From the IMG/VR virus record IMGVR_UViG_3300030116_007024, positions 1-64,000 of that record: a stretch of 64,000 bases of DNA, one strand, 5' to 3'. The stretch is from a virus. The notes beneath the pieces were generated by a model. It was not told the DNA's origin, did not search any database, and saw only the letters and a list, made by a program, of their open reading frames with translations. Made by a program: the position numbers and the translations under genes. Below, one piece after another: positions 18,630 through 26,733 of the stretch (positions are counted from its first letter, which is position 1; each line of letters begins with the position of its first letter).

Positions 18630-19101
18630 TTTTTGGAACGAAATACCTGACGTATATAACGAGCAACATGAAAAAACAATTATAGGGCAAATTGTAAATG
18701 CCCGCAATATTGTTTTTGTAGCAAAAGGTCGGGTTGGCTTAGTTACAAAAATGTTTATGCAACGTTTAATTCAATATGGTTACAACTGTTATTGGCATGA
18801 TGATTTACATGTACCCAAACTTAATAATCAAGACTTAATTATATTCGTTTCTGCTAGTGGACAAACGCTAAGTTCGTGGATATATACACAAGTAGCAAAA
18901 GATATTAATGCTAGAACAATGGCAATAACATTTAATGACACAGGGCGTATAACGAGAGATGTTAAAGTTCCTGTTATATACGATGAAAAGCGAAATAATA
19001 TGCCAATGAAGTCATATTATGAACTAGCATTTATGTATATTTTTGAAAAGTTATTAAGTACGTTTGATACAAGTAAATTTACACACACAAATTTCGAATG
19101 A
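18622..19101 (+). CDS. SIS-domain sugar-phosphate isomerase-like protein
   Basis: A 159-residue protein consisting of one SIS domain. NIVFVAKGRVGLVTKMFMQRL is the first strand-loop-helix, and DLIIFVSASGQTLSSWIY is the phosphate-binding S-x-S-G-x-T loop typical of sugar isomerases (GmhA, KdsD, 6-phospho-3-hexuloisomerase). The length fits the single-domain isomerases. It probably interconverts a ketose phosphate and an aldose phosphate that is then handled by the upstream kinase-nucleotidyltransferase. It overlaps that gene by 8 bases and the HAD gene by 4. Confidence 0.8.
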   Translation: MSNFWNEIPDVYNEQHEKTIIGQIVNARNIVFVAKGRVGLVTKMFMQRLIQYGYNCYWHDDLHVPKLNNQDLIIFVSASGQTLSSWIYTQVAKDINARTMAITFNDTGRITRDVKVPVIYDEKRNNMPMKSYYELAFMYIFEKLLSTFDTSKFTHTNFE

Positions 19102-19436
19102 GCAAAATTATATATGTAGACATTGATGGCACTATTTGTACTGAACGGCCCAATCATCCAAAATCAGCAGTAGACTACAAAGCCGCGAAACCTTTTAAAG
19201 AAAGAATTGATATTATCAATAAATTGTATGATGAAGGAAATGAAATTCATTATTGGACTGCACGAGGTTGTAGTACAGGAATTGATTGGACTGATCTTAC
19301 TAAAGGACAATTAGAAGAATGGGGTGCTAAGTATCACAAATTACACGTAGGTACTAAGCCACATTTTGACATTTATATTTGTGATAAGTCATTTCAAGCG
19401 GATATGTGGTTTAAGAACCAAACAATAATGACATGA
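19098..19436 (+). CDS. Small HAD-superfamily phosphatase
   Basis: A 112-residue cap-less HAD protein. IIYVDIDGTICTERP carries the nucleophile Asp and general acid Asp two residues later (D7, D9), HYWTARG is motif II (Thr), and FDIYICDKSFQAD is the acidic motif IV. The short size matches phosphatases found in capsule and activated-heptose clusters. It probably removes a phosphate from a bisphosphorylated sugar between kinase and nucleotidyl transfer. It has ATGA overlaps on both sides, placing it firmly in the cassette. Confidence 0.8.
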   Translation: MSKIIYVDIDGTICTERPNHPKSAVDYKAAKPFKERIDIINKLYDEGNEIHYWTARGCSTGIDWTDLTKGQLEEWGAKYHKLHVGTKPHFDIYICDKSFQADMWFKNQTIMT

Positions 19437-20926
19437 TAGAATGGGGAATATCAGCACTATCGCATGATGCGGCATTAGCAGTAATTAAAGATAATGAATT
19501 AGTTTATGCTTCGCACTCAGAACGATATAGCAGAATAAAAAATGATAAATTATTACATGCAGATTTACTAACCGATGCATTGCGTTATGGTTCTCCTGAA
19601 GTTATTTATTATTATGAGCAACCTTTTAAAAAACTTACACGACAATTATACGCAAGACAATGGAGCTCTGTTAGCAAATATAATCACAGAGCATTAGCGG
19701 ATCATGTAAAACATGATTTAGGATTTACATTTGGACAAGAGTTACGTCAACATAATATGTCGCATCATATGTCTCATGCGGCAGGCGGATACTTTACATC
19801 TCCGTTTAAAGATGCTACAATAGTTGTTATAGACGCCATAGGCGAATGGGAAGTTCTGACCATTTGGAAAGCAGAAGGAAATAAACTTGAAAAGATAGCC
19901 TCACGGAACTATCCTCACTCATTAGGTTTATTTTATTCTGCAATGACACAACGGTGTGGGCTGAAGCCTAATGAGGAAGAATATATCCTTATGGGTATGT
20001 CGGCACTTGGAGAGCCACACCGTTTCTATGGAGAATTACTTGATGTATTTTTTAATACAAACTTTGCACCATTTCCAAAGTTTAAACACAATTTACACAG
20101 AGGTTGTACATGGTGGAGGTCCGAAGGATTAAAAGCAACAGATATATATGATGTAGCCGCCGCAACGCAATTAGTATATGAAGATATATTAGATGATATA
20201 ATGCAATGGGCTGTCATGCAAGGCTCTAGCAATAATTTAGTGTTTACAGGTGGTTGTGCATTAAATTGTGTAGCAAATAGTAAAATAGCAAAGTATTGGA
20301 ATAATATATGGATTATGCCTAGTCCTGGAGATTCTGGTTCTGCAATAGGTGCAATATTAGCAAATAAACAAGAACATATAAAATGGCCAGGACCATACTT
20401 AGGACATAATATAAAAGGCGACTATCCAATAGTTAAAGTAGTAGATGAATTATATAAAAATAAAATTGTAGGAGTGGCATCCGGTAAAGCAGAATTTGGA
20501 CCACGTGCATTAGGCAATAGATCTTTACTTGCAGATCCACGTGGAAAAGATATTAAAGACTTAGTAAACACATACAAAAAACGTGAGCCATTTAGGCCGT
20601 TCGCACCAATGATATTAAAGGAATGTGTTGACGAAGTATTTGATATGCCAGTAAGTAGTTCTCCGTATATGCAATTTACAGCCAAGTGCAAAAGACCGGA
20701 TGAATTTCCTGCTATTGTTCATTATGATGGAACAAGTAGAGTACAAACAGTCAGCGAAAAAGATAATAAAGAAGTACGTTCATTATTAGAAGCATGGTAT
20801 GTAAAAACAGGATGCCCGTTATTATTAAACACAAGTTTAAATGTGAAAGGCGAGCCATTAGTAAATACTGTTGAAGATGCTCGCCGATTTGAGTCACTTA
20901 ACAAGTTAAAGGTTATTACACCATGA
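19433..20926 (+). CDS. NodU/CmcH-type carbamoyltransferase
   Basis: A 497-residue protein. The N-terminal domain has the ASKHA-like opening WGISALSHDAALAV and HHMSHAAGGYFTSPF, with metal-binding histidines of the carbamoyl-adenylate site. FTGGCALNCVANSKI and GKAEFGPRALGNRSLLADPR form the C-terminal YrdC-like/carbamoyl transfer region. Length and motif order fit O-carbamoyltransferases such as NodU and CmcH, which transfer a carbamoyl group from carbamoyl phosphate via carbamoyl-AMP to a hydroxyl. In this cassette the acceptor is probably the activated sugar or its glycan. It starts at an ATGA overlap with the HAD gene. Confidence 0.88.
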   Translation: MIEWGISALSHDAALAVIKDNELVYASHSERYSRIKNDKLLHADLLTDALRYGSPEVIYYYEQPFKKLTRQLYARQWSSVSKYNHRALADHVKHDLGFTFGQELRQHNMSHHMSHAAGGYFTSPFKDATIVVIDAIGEWEVLTIWKAEGNKLEKIASRNYPHSLGLFYSAMTQRCGLKPNEEEYILMGMSALGEPHRFYGELLDVFFNTNFAPFPKFKHNLHRGCTWWRSEGLKATDIYDVAAATQLVYEDILDDIMQWAVMQGSSNNLVFTGGCALNCVANSKIAKYWNNIWIMPSPGDSGSAIGAILANKQEHIKWPGPYLGHNIKGDYPIVKVVDELYKNKIVGVASGKAEFGPRALGNRSLLADPRGKDIKDLVNTYKKREPFRPFAPMILKECVDEVFDMPVSSSPYMQFTAKCKRPDEFPAIVHYDGTSRVQTVSEKDNKEVRSLLEAWYVKTGCPLLLNTSLNVKGEPLVNTVEDARRFESLNKLKVITP

Positions 20927-21060
20927 ATAAAAAGTTAAAAAGAAAACTTGAAGTTATGTGGTATTATATTAGTTGGCCATATAATTATATTAAGTTAGAA
21001 ATTCGTTATAGGAAAAAATTAAAAGCACTCCGCGAACAAGACCCTTTCATTTATGATTGA
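20923..21060 (+). CDS. 45-residue basic small protein ending in DPFIYD
   Basis: This short open frame starts with an ATG overlapping the carbamoyltransferase stop (ATGA) and ends 8 bases inside the next gene. It therefore exactly fills the only apparent gap in this run. The product is very basic and aromatic: a KKLKRKLEVMWYYISWPYNY segment, then EIRYRKKLKALREQDPFIYD. Two positively charged helices separated by an aromatic patch suggest nucleic-acid or membrane-surface binding. From memory, similar small proteins ending in DPFIY occur in marine T4-like phages, but this was not searched. Function unknown. Confidence 0.7.
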   Translation: MNKKLKRKLEVMWYYISWPYNYIKLEIRYRKKLKALREQDPFIYD

Positions 21061-21880
21061 GACAAAAAAGTTATTAGACCGTATTGAGTTATTATTTCCT
21101 TGTAAAGAAAATATACGCTTCAGACGTGCAGTTCTGGACCATGATTTTGAGGCAATAAGATATATTCTTGAAGAACTAAATCAATTTAAACCTTGGTCGT
21201 CTTTTTTACACAACATAATAAAAAAAGTTAGAGACTTTCCAGAAATTGAAGAATGTTTACACGCATCACAGATACAATCAAAGCATTGGTTATTACAGGA
21301 ATTTAAAAATATATTAGAAGAACCAGATTCACAGTATATACGAACGGTGTTTATATACGGAGGATGGTATGGTGTATTAGCAGGAATATTGTTTGCCTAT
21401 TTAAATGTAGATAGGATAAGAAATTTTGATCTTAATCCGGAATGTTATGAGCTTGCACGAAAAATAAATGTAGAACAAACAAAAACATGGGCGTTTACTC
21501 ATGCTACGTTAGATGTAAACAATATAGAGTATTATCAAAGTGAAAAACATAACAAATGGATTACAGAAGTAGAATATTTTAATAATAAAGGCGAAGGCAG
21601 TAAGTTAGAAGAACAACCGGATATTATTATTAATACAAGTGCAGAACACATGGTTCCTAAGTGGTATGATAATTTACCTAAAAACATTCTTACAATAATA
21701 CAATCTAATAATTATGATGATTTAGATGAACATATATTTTGTGTAAAAGATTTAACAGATATGAAAGAAAAATACCCAATGTCTAAAATCTTTTATGAAG
21801 GTGAATTAGATCAGTTAGGACAACCTGTACAAGGTATACCAAAACCATATAAACGATTTATGCTAATAGGAAGAAAATGA
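21053..21880 (+). CDS. Class I SAM-dependent methyltransferase-like protein
   Basis: A 275-residue protein. After a helical N-terminus, VFIYGGWYGVLAGILFAYL is motif I of a Rossmann methyltransferase, and NFDLNPECYELARKIN supplies the acidic residue at the end of strand 2. IIINTSAEHM corresponds to motif IV, and KPYKRFMLIGRK forms the C-terminal strand. The whole protein aligns with the N-terminal 40 and C-terminal 180 residues of the product of 23719-25521. The shared N-terminal opening (LLDRIELL / LLDRFEIL) supports the start. The methyl acceptor is unknown. Confidence 0.7.
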   Translation: MIETKKLLDRIELLFPCKENIRFRRAVLDHDFEAIRYILEELNQFKPWSSFLHNIIKKVRDFPEIEECLHASQIQSKHWLLQEFKNILEEPDSQYIRTVFIYGGWYGVLAGILFAYLNVDRIRNFDLNPECYELARKINVEQTKTWAFTHATLDVNNIEYYQSEKHNKWITEVEYFNNKGEGSKLEEQPDIIINTSAEHMVPKWYDNLPKNILTIIQSNNYDDLDEHIFCVKDLTDMKEKYPMSKIFYEGELDQLGQPVQGIPKPYKRFMLIGRK

Positions 21881-22605
21881 GTTGTGATGTATTTTTTTTA
21901 AGTTATAACGAAGAGTTTGCAGATGAAAACTTTGAGTTAGTGCAATTAGTAGCACCTCATGCAAAACGTGTACATGGCATTAAAGGAATATTTAATGCAC
22001 ATAAAGAATGTGCAAAGCAAAGTCTTACTAAAAACTTTTACGTAATAGATGCAGATGCAATATTAGAACCAGGGTTTTATTTTGATTTTGAACCTAGAGA
22101 CGATTTATACTGGTGGGCTGGAGTATCTCAAACTGCATGTGTTCATGTGTGGAGAAGTAAAAATCCTATTAATGATTTATTATACGGATATGGTGGAGTT
22201 AAACTTTTTCCTAAACAAGCATTATTAGATTTAGAAGATTGGCACATTGATTTTACTAATTCAGCAAGTGGTAATTTTAAAGCAATGGCACAAGTAAGCA
22301 ACGTTACAGGTTTTAATACAAGTCCTTATAACACATGGAAAAGTGCATTTAGAGAATGTACTAAACTTGCATCGGGTGTAATTAAAAACAAGTACGACGG
22401 ACAAGTAGATAAAAACACAACTGATAGATTAGATACTTGGTGTACTGTTGGTGCAGATAGATTATACGGTAAAGATGCTTTACGTGGAGCAAATGAAGGC
22501 AGAGCATACGGTGAAAAATATGCTAATGATGCTAAAATGTTGGACAATATAAATGACTTTGATTGGCTTAATTCAGTCTGGGAGGGCAAGGTATCTATTA
22601 AGTGA
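21877..22605 (+). CDS. Putative DxD glycosyltransferase-like protein (paralogue of 536-1507)
   Basis: A 242-residue protein. DVFFLSYNEEFADENFELV and NFYVIDADAILEPGF match the corresponding segments of the product of 536-1507, including the DAD motif expected to bind a metal and nucleotide sugar. LLYGYGGVKLFPK and TVGADRLYG are the other shared blocks. It starts at an ATGA overlap with the methyltransferase gene, and its 3' end overlaps the converging minus-strand gene by 33 bases. Inferred GT-A fold transferase; specificity unknown. Confidence 0.6.
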   Translation: MSCDVFFLSYNEEFADENFELVQLVAPHAKRVHGIKGIFNAHKECAKQSLTKNFYVIDADAILEPGFYFDFEPRDDLYWWAGVSQTACVHVWRSKNPINDLLYGYGGVKLFPKQALLDLEDWHIDFTNSASGNFKAMAQVSNVTGFNTSPYNTWKSAFRECTKLASGVIKNKYDGQVDKNTTDRLDTWCTVGADRLYGKDALRGANEGRAYGEKYANDAKMLDNINDFDWLNSVWEGKVSIK

Positions 22606-23718
22606 CCAGTCTTTAAACGCCGGCGATGCAAACAATGGAAATAAATTTCCACATCCTTGAAAAATATGTCTTTGTGTAAGTCTATTCCAACGCAATAAAT
22701 CTTTTAAAGAAAAAATGGTTACGTTTAATTTGGAATTTAAATGTCCATGTAAGGTTAATATTTCTTCCATTGAAGGTTCATTATATGGTGCTAGTCTAAT
22801 ATGCAACATACCTTGCATATCTTTAATACATTGTATTAAATTTATAGGAATTTTATCTCGTTTTTTAACCATATGAAGTAATGGTTGAGCTGGTAAAAAG
22901 TTTTCATATGTTCTATAAAATATACAACTTACACAATCACTATTTTCAATTTTACTAGCAAAGTATAAAGATGTAAAATAGTTATAACCTTCACCGTAAA
23001 AGACATATTTTTTAGTATTAGGTATTAATGTTTTTATATACTCAGCAAGCTCAGAAAGTTCCATGTTATTAATACCAAACTCTCCTGCTTGCATTATAGC
23101 ATCTTTATATGATTGTTTAATTAAAATTAAGTTAGCATTTAACTTTTTTAAACGTTCAACATAAGGAAAAGATACGTTAGTATTTTTAACACTACATGAC
23201 CATCTTCCTGTTTCGGTAAATATCAATGTATAAGGAAGTTTTTTATCTAGTACATATATATTGTTGTCAATGTTTTTAAAATCTTGTAATGGTTTAGCAT
23301 TTTTTGCACTATTATTATCTCTTGTACGAAACACCCAATGTTTTTCATTCCATCGTTCAGGATACTTATGAATATTAAATCCAGTATCTTTAGAACTATA
23401 ATTAATTATAAATATACCAGATTCATTATGTTCTTTGTTACTGAGAGTAAAGTTACCAGGCAAACAATATGTTGTATTTGAGAAATCGTGTTCGTGCAGA
23501 TTCCATTGGCGAGGAATAAATGAAAAAGTATCACTTGTTATATGTATTTTGTTACCACCATAAACAGGATGAATTTGCACAAATTGATCTATATTGAAAT
23601 CTATGTCGCACTGGCCTTGTACATATATGACATCAAAGTTTTTTTCTTTTTCTAAAGAATTTTTTTGATATGATTTATATCTTTTATTAATAAACTCTAA
23701 TATATGAAAGCGATCCAT
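22573..23718 (-). CDS. Uncharacterised 381-residue protein
   Basis: A lone minus-strand gene inside a long plus-strand run. The start is an ATG whose complement lies at 23716-23718, directly abutting the ATG of the divergent methyltransferase gene. Its 3' end overlaps the converging gene at 22605. The protein is soluble and mixed alpha/beta, with YVFYGEGYNYFTSLYFASK near residue 240 resembling a nucleophile-elbow turn of alpha/beta hydrolases. However, the central residue is not a clear Ser, so no enzyme call is made. No recognised family; no membrane segment or signal peptide. Confidence 0.6.
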   Translation of the reverse strand: MDRFHILEFINKRYKSYQKNSLEKEKNFDVIYVQGQCDIDFNIDQFVQIHPVYGGNKIHITSDTFSFIPRQWNLHEHDFSNTTYCLPGNFTLSNKEHNESGIFIINYSSKDTGFNIHKYPERWNEKHWVFRTRDNNSAKNAKPLQDFKNIDNNIYVLDKKLPYTLIFTETGRWSCSVKNTNVSFPYVERLKKLNANLILIKQSYKDAIMQAGEFGINNMELSELAEYIKTLIPNTKKYVFYGEGYNYFTSLYFASKIENSDCVSCIFYRTYENFLPAQPLLHMVKKRDKIPINLIQCIKDMQGMLHIRLAPYNEPSMEEILTLHGHLNSKLNVTIFSLKDLLRWNRLTQRHIFQGCGNLFPLFASPAFKDWSLNRYLALPD

Positions 23719-25521
23719 ATGCTTAATTCAATTGAACTTTTAGATAGGTTTGAAATATTGGAACCTAGTAATTTAGCACTAAAAGATTTACGTCGATGTA
23801 TAGTTAATAAAGATGTTCGAAGTGTGTTTAAAATGTTCAAGAATATTTATGAAAATGATAACATACATCTTGTAGAGACTGCATGTTTAGATTTAAATGC
23901 ATATGCTTTTTTTAAGTTAGAAGAGAACTTAATTGGTAATGAAGATATGCCATTACTTAAAAAGATAATATGGCAACAAAATCCTTGGGCAGTTTTTAAT
24001 TTCTTTGCAAATCAAGATACTATTGATCCGTTATTAATTAGAAATGTAAAAAATGCTACTTTAATGGAGAAACCTAAAGCTCTCTTAAAATTATTAATAC
24101 ATAAACTTGGTACCGAAGAAGATCCTACTGTATATTTTTTAACTATCTTATTTTATAATACAAGATCTTATGATTTACGAAAAGTATATCGTGTTTTTTC
24201 ATTTTTGCAATCTAAAGGAATAGATATCTACGATGAACATGCGGAAATTTTTATAAAAGCTCTAAATGGAGTACCTATACATCTTGTAAGAATATTCAAG
24301 GCTATTACAAAGGATTTAACTTCTGAGGAACGAGAGGATTATGATTTAACAGTAAATTTCTTTGAAAAAGTTATGATAAAGGAAATGAAATATGACATAA
24401 GAGAAATATATAAAAGTTTTAGACACTTTAATTCTAAAATGGATATACATAATAAAGATAAAGAAATATTTGAAAAAATGATGAACAAAGTTCATTTGCA
24501 TGTAATAAAATTTCTGTCAGTAATGTATCCTAATCAATCATGGATTGAACATATAAGAAAATTTATTGTATTAGAAAATAAAATAAATTATGTCTGGAAA
24601 ATATGTAAAGAGTTTAATTTTCCGTATATAAAAGAACTTGAACTCGCAAGCAAAAATAAGTATTTTGGTATGAAAATGAAACCAGTGTTTGATAGATATA
24701 AAGGTAATAAATTGTACGATTCATATCAAAATGCAACAAATGGTAATGCAAATGAAAATGTACGAATATCAAACACATTAGATGTATTAAAAGAAACAAT
24801 AGGACAACAAACAATAATAGACGATATTAAAGGTAGTTTATTATACGATAATAGAGAAGCATTATATAATGTTGTTAAGTATACATCAAACGACAAACTT
24901 GTAAATACTTTGCAACGATTTGAATCAGAGCAACCTTCTGTATCTTTAAATGATGCGTTTAGTAGAGGCCAACTGTTTAGTAAAAAATGGATAGTAAATA
25001 AAATTAAAGACCTGGACTTAGGAACCATTGTTTTATGTGCAGGCTGGCACGGTTCTCTTATACATTTATTTGCTCGAGAAAATATTAAATTTAAACAATG
25101 TTTTAGTTTTGATATTAATTCTAAGTTTATTGAAACAAGCGAATTATTAAACAAAGACTTAGTACTTGATAATTGGAAATTTAAAGCAACCCATGCAGAT
25201 ATATTAGAATTAGATTATAATCCTGTTGTGTTTAAAACAGTAAAAGCAGACGGAACAGATGAAGTAATATCTGTTACACCAGATACTATTATTAATACAT
25301 CATGCGATCATATTAAAAATTATGATATATGGTATAATAAATTGCCTAACGATAAGTTGTTAATTTTACAAAATAATAATTATTTTGAAGAAGAAGAACA
25401 CGTTAATTCTGTAAAAGATTTAGACACTTTTAAAGAAGCATCGCCTATGTCTAATATAGTGTTTGAAGGTACATTAAATTTAGGCATGTATAAACGTTTC
25501 ATGCTAATAGGATACAAATGA
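23719..25521 (+). CDS. Methyltransferase-like protein with long alpha-helical insertion
   Basis: A 600-residue protein from ATG 23719; an in-frame ATG at 23704 would add five residues, but alignment with the product of 21053-21880 favours 23719. The first 40 residues and last ~180 match that smaller methyltransferase: TIVLCAGWHGSLIHLFA is motif I, FDINSKF the acidic strand-2 end, IINTSCDHI motif IV, and MYKRFMLIGYK the C-terminus. Between them lie about 330 residues of predicted helix with irregular repeats, resembling a HEAT-like or scaffold insertion. It may present a macromolecular substrate to the methyltransferase. Substrate unknown. Confidence 0.7.
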   Translation: MLNSIELLDRFEILEPSNLALKDLRRCIVNKDVRSVFKMFKNIYENDNIHLVETACLDLNAYAFFKLEENLIGNEDMPLLKKIIWQQNPWAVFNFFANQDTIDPLLIRNVKNATLMEKPKALLKLLIHKLGTEEDPTVYFLTILFYNTRSYDLRKVYRVFSFLQSKGIDIYDEHAEIFIKALNGVPIHLVRIFKAITKDLTSEEREDYDLTVNFFEKVMIKEMKYDIREIYKSFRHFNSKMDIHNKDKEIFEKMMNKVHLHVIKFLSVMYPNQSWIEHIRKFIVLENKINYVWKICKEFNFPYIKELELASKNKYFGMKMKPVFDRYKGNKLYDSYQNATNGNANENVRISNTLDVLKETIGQQTIIDDIKGSLLYDNREALYNVVKYTSNDKLVNTLQRFESEQPSVSLNDAFSRGQLFSKKWIVNKIKDLDLGTIVLCAGWHGSLIHLFARENIKFKQCFSFDINSKFIETSELLNKDLVLDNWKFKATHADILELDYNPVVFKTVKADGTDEVISVTPDTIINTSCDHIKNYDIWYNKLPNDKLLILQNNNYFEEEEHVNSVKDLDTFKEASPMSNIVFEGTLNLGMYKRFMLIGYK

Positions 25522-26111
25522 TAGAAAATGCAATAAAAAATGCAGTAGTTGAAGATGTGCCATTCCCTCATGCGGTACTTAATAATTTTTTTGAAAAAAC
25601 ATATTACCAAGAATTATTAAATGCAATAGATGATGATAACACAACTCCAATACATTTACCAGAAGAAGATTGTTATCCTGATAAGCAACATATAATTGAT
25701 ATTGAAGATATAACAAAAAACTTTAGTTTCTGGGATAACTTTATGCAAATGATGTCTAGTGAAGAAATGTTAAACGAGTTAAAAGAAGTATGGGATTTAA
25801 AGTATCCTATAAACACTATTGTATATAATATTCATAAAGATAAAAAAGGATTTTACAGAGGTCCGCATAATGATGTTAAGTCGTGGAACAGAGAAATGGT
25901 TTCTATACAAGTATTTTGTCCAGCAAATCATGATTTGTCGCATACTGGTACAAGATTACATGAACATAAACAAATAGAATTTGTACCTAATAGAGCATGG
26001 ATATTTAAATCTTGCGATACAAGTGTACATTCAGTAGATGTTGTTGAAGACGATATGCCTAGAAATTCCATATTAATTAAATATATGGCTACAATGAGAA
26101 AGAATGAATAA
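25518..26111 (+). CDS. Fe(II)/2-oxoglutarate-dependent oxygenase
   Basis: A 197-residue cupin-fold oxygenase. The iron ligands are His117 and Asp119 (GPHNDVKSW) and His171 (DTSVHSVD); Arg182 (MPRNSILIKYM) is placed to bind the 2-oxoglutarate carboxylate. The opening VPFPHAVLNNFF is typical of prolyl-hydroxylase-like phage oxygenases. It is followed at an 8-base overlap by a second oxygenase of the same subtype, then by a radical SAM/SPASM enzyme. Hydroxylation of a small molecule, sugar or residue is expected; the substrate is unknown. Confidence 0.8.
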   Translation: MIENAIKNAVVEDVPFPHAVLNNFFEKTYYQELLNAIDDDNTTPIHLPEEDCYPDKQHIIDIEDITKNFSFWDNFMQMMSSEEMLNELKEVWDLKYPINTIVYNIHKDKKGFYRGPHNDVKSWNREMVSIQVFCPANHDLSHTGTRLHEHKQIEFVPNRAWIFKSCDTSVHSVDVVEDDMPRNSILIKYMATMRKNE

Positions 26112-26733
26112 AGAGTTAGCAGTAAAATATTTTAATGCACCTATTATAACAGAACCATGGAATCATATTGTTATTGATAATTTTTTACCAGAAGACTTTT
26201 GGAAATTCATCTTACATAAGTTTGCAACAGATACAACACCTCCAGATAATTTAGATGATTTTCATTATCCATATGGACAAGTAGTGAGTCCGGAAGCAAT
26301 AATGACACATGAAGAATGGCACACGACATCGGGGCTTTTTAAAAATAATACATTTAAAAGGACACTTTTTAAAAAATGGAATATAGAGTATGATGGTATA
26401 ATATACTGTAAGTTTGCCGTACACAAAGATCAAAAAGGATTTTATCAAGATCCTCACACTGATATAAAAGAATACGCTAAAGAAATTATTACAATGCAAG
26501 TATATTGTCCACCAGATGAAAGTTTAAAGCATCTCGGAACATCGTTGTTTAATTCTGTTGAATATAGACCTGAATTAAACGGACCAGAGTTTCATTCTAC
26601 AATAGACTTTATACCTAATAGATGTATTAGTTTTAAATGTGATCCAAATACGTGGCACGGAGTATTTCCTTTTGAAGAAGATACTAATAATAAAAGAAAT
26701 AGTTTGCGATTATTGTATTATGTACCAGTATAA
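26104..26733 (+). CDS. Fe(II)/2-oxoglutarate-dependent oxygenase
   Basis: A 209-residue paralogue of the preceding oxygenase, with matching layout: EPWNHIVIDNFLPED opening, iron ligands His118/Asp120 (DPHTDIKEY) and His185 (NTWHGVF), and Arg198 for 2-oxoglutarate. A loop of about 20 extra residues precedes the distal His. The pair probably arose by duplication and may hydroxylate two positions of one substrate. It overlaps the downstream radical SAM gene by 14 bases. Confidence 0.82.
   Translation: MNKELAVKYFNAPIITEPWNHIVIDNFLPEDFWKFILHKFATDTTPPDNLDDFHYPYGQVVSPEAIMTHEEWHTTSGLFKNNTFKRTLFKKWNIEYDGIIYCKFAVHKDQKGFYQDPHTDIKEYAKEIITMQVYCPPDESLKHLGTSLFNSVEYRPELNGPEFHSTIDFIPNRCISFKCDPNTWHGVFPFEEDTNNKRNSLRLLYYVPV

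Noticed and set aside
16238-19101. Hexulose-6-phosphate synthase plus 6-phospho-3-hexuloisomerase (formaldehyde fixation)
   Set aside because: The TIM-barrel protein has the HIDLMDGHFVP signature of ribulose-phosphate 3-epimerases, not of the hexulose-phosphate synthases, and the SIS gene sits with a phosphatase and nucleotidyltransferase.
24726-25154. 142-codon open frame on the minus strand inside the methyltransferase gene
   Set aside because: It lies fully antisense to a protein with conserved motifs, has no ribosome site and no overlap coupling to other minus-strand genes.
26639-26719. Extended N-terminus of the radical SAM protein at 26720
   Set aside because: The extra 27 residues are coded inside the upstream oxygenase gene out of frame, and homology with the protein at 4505 starts at the later ATG.
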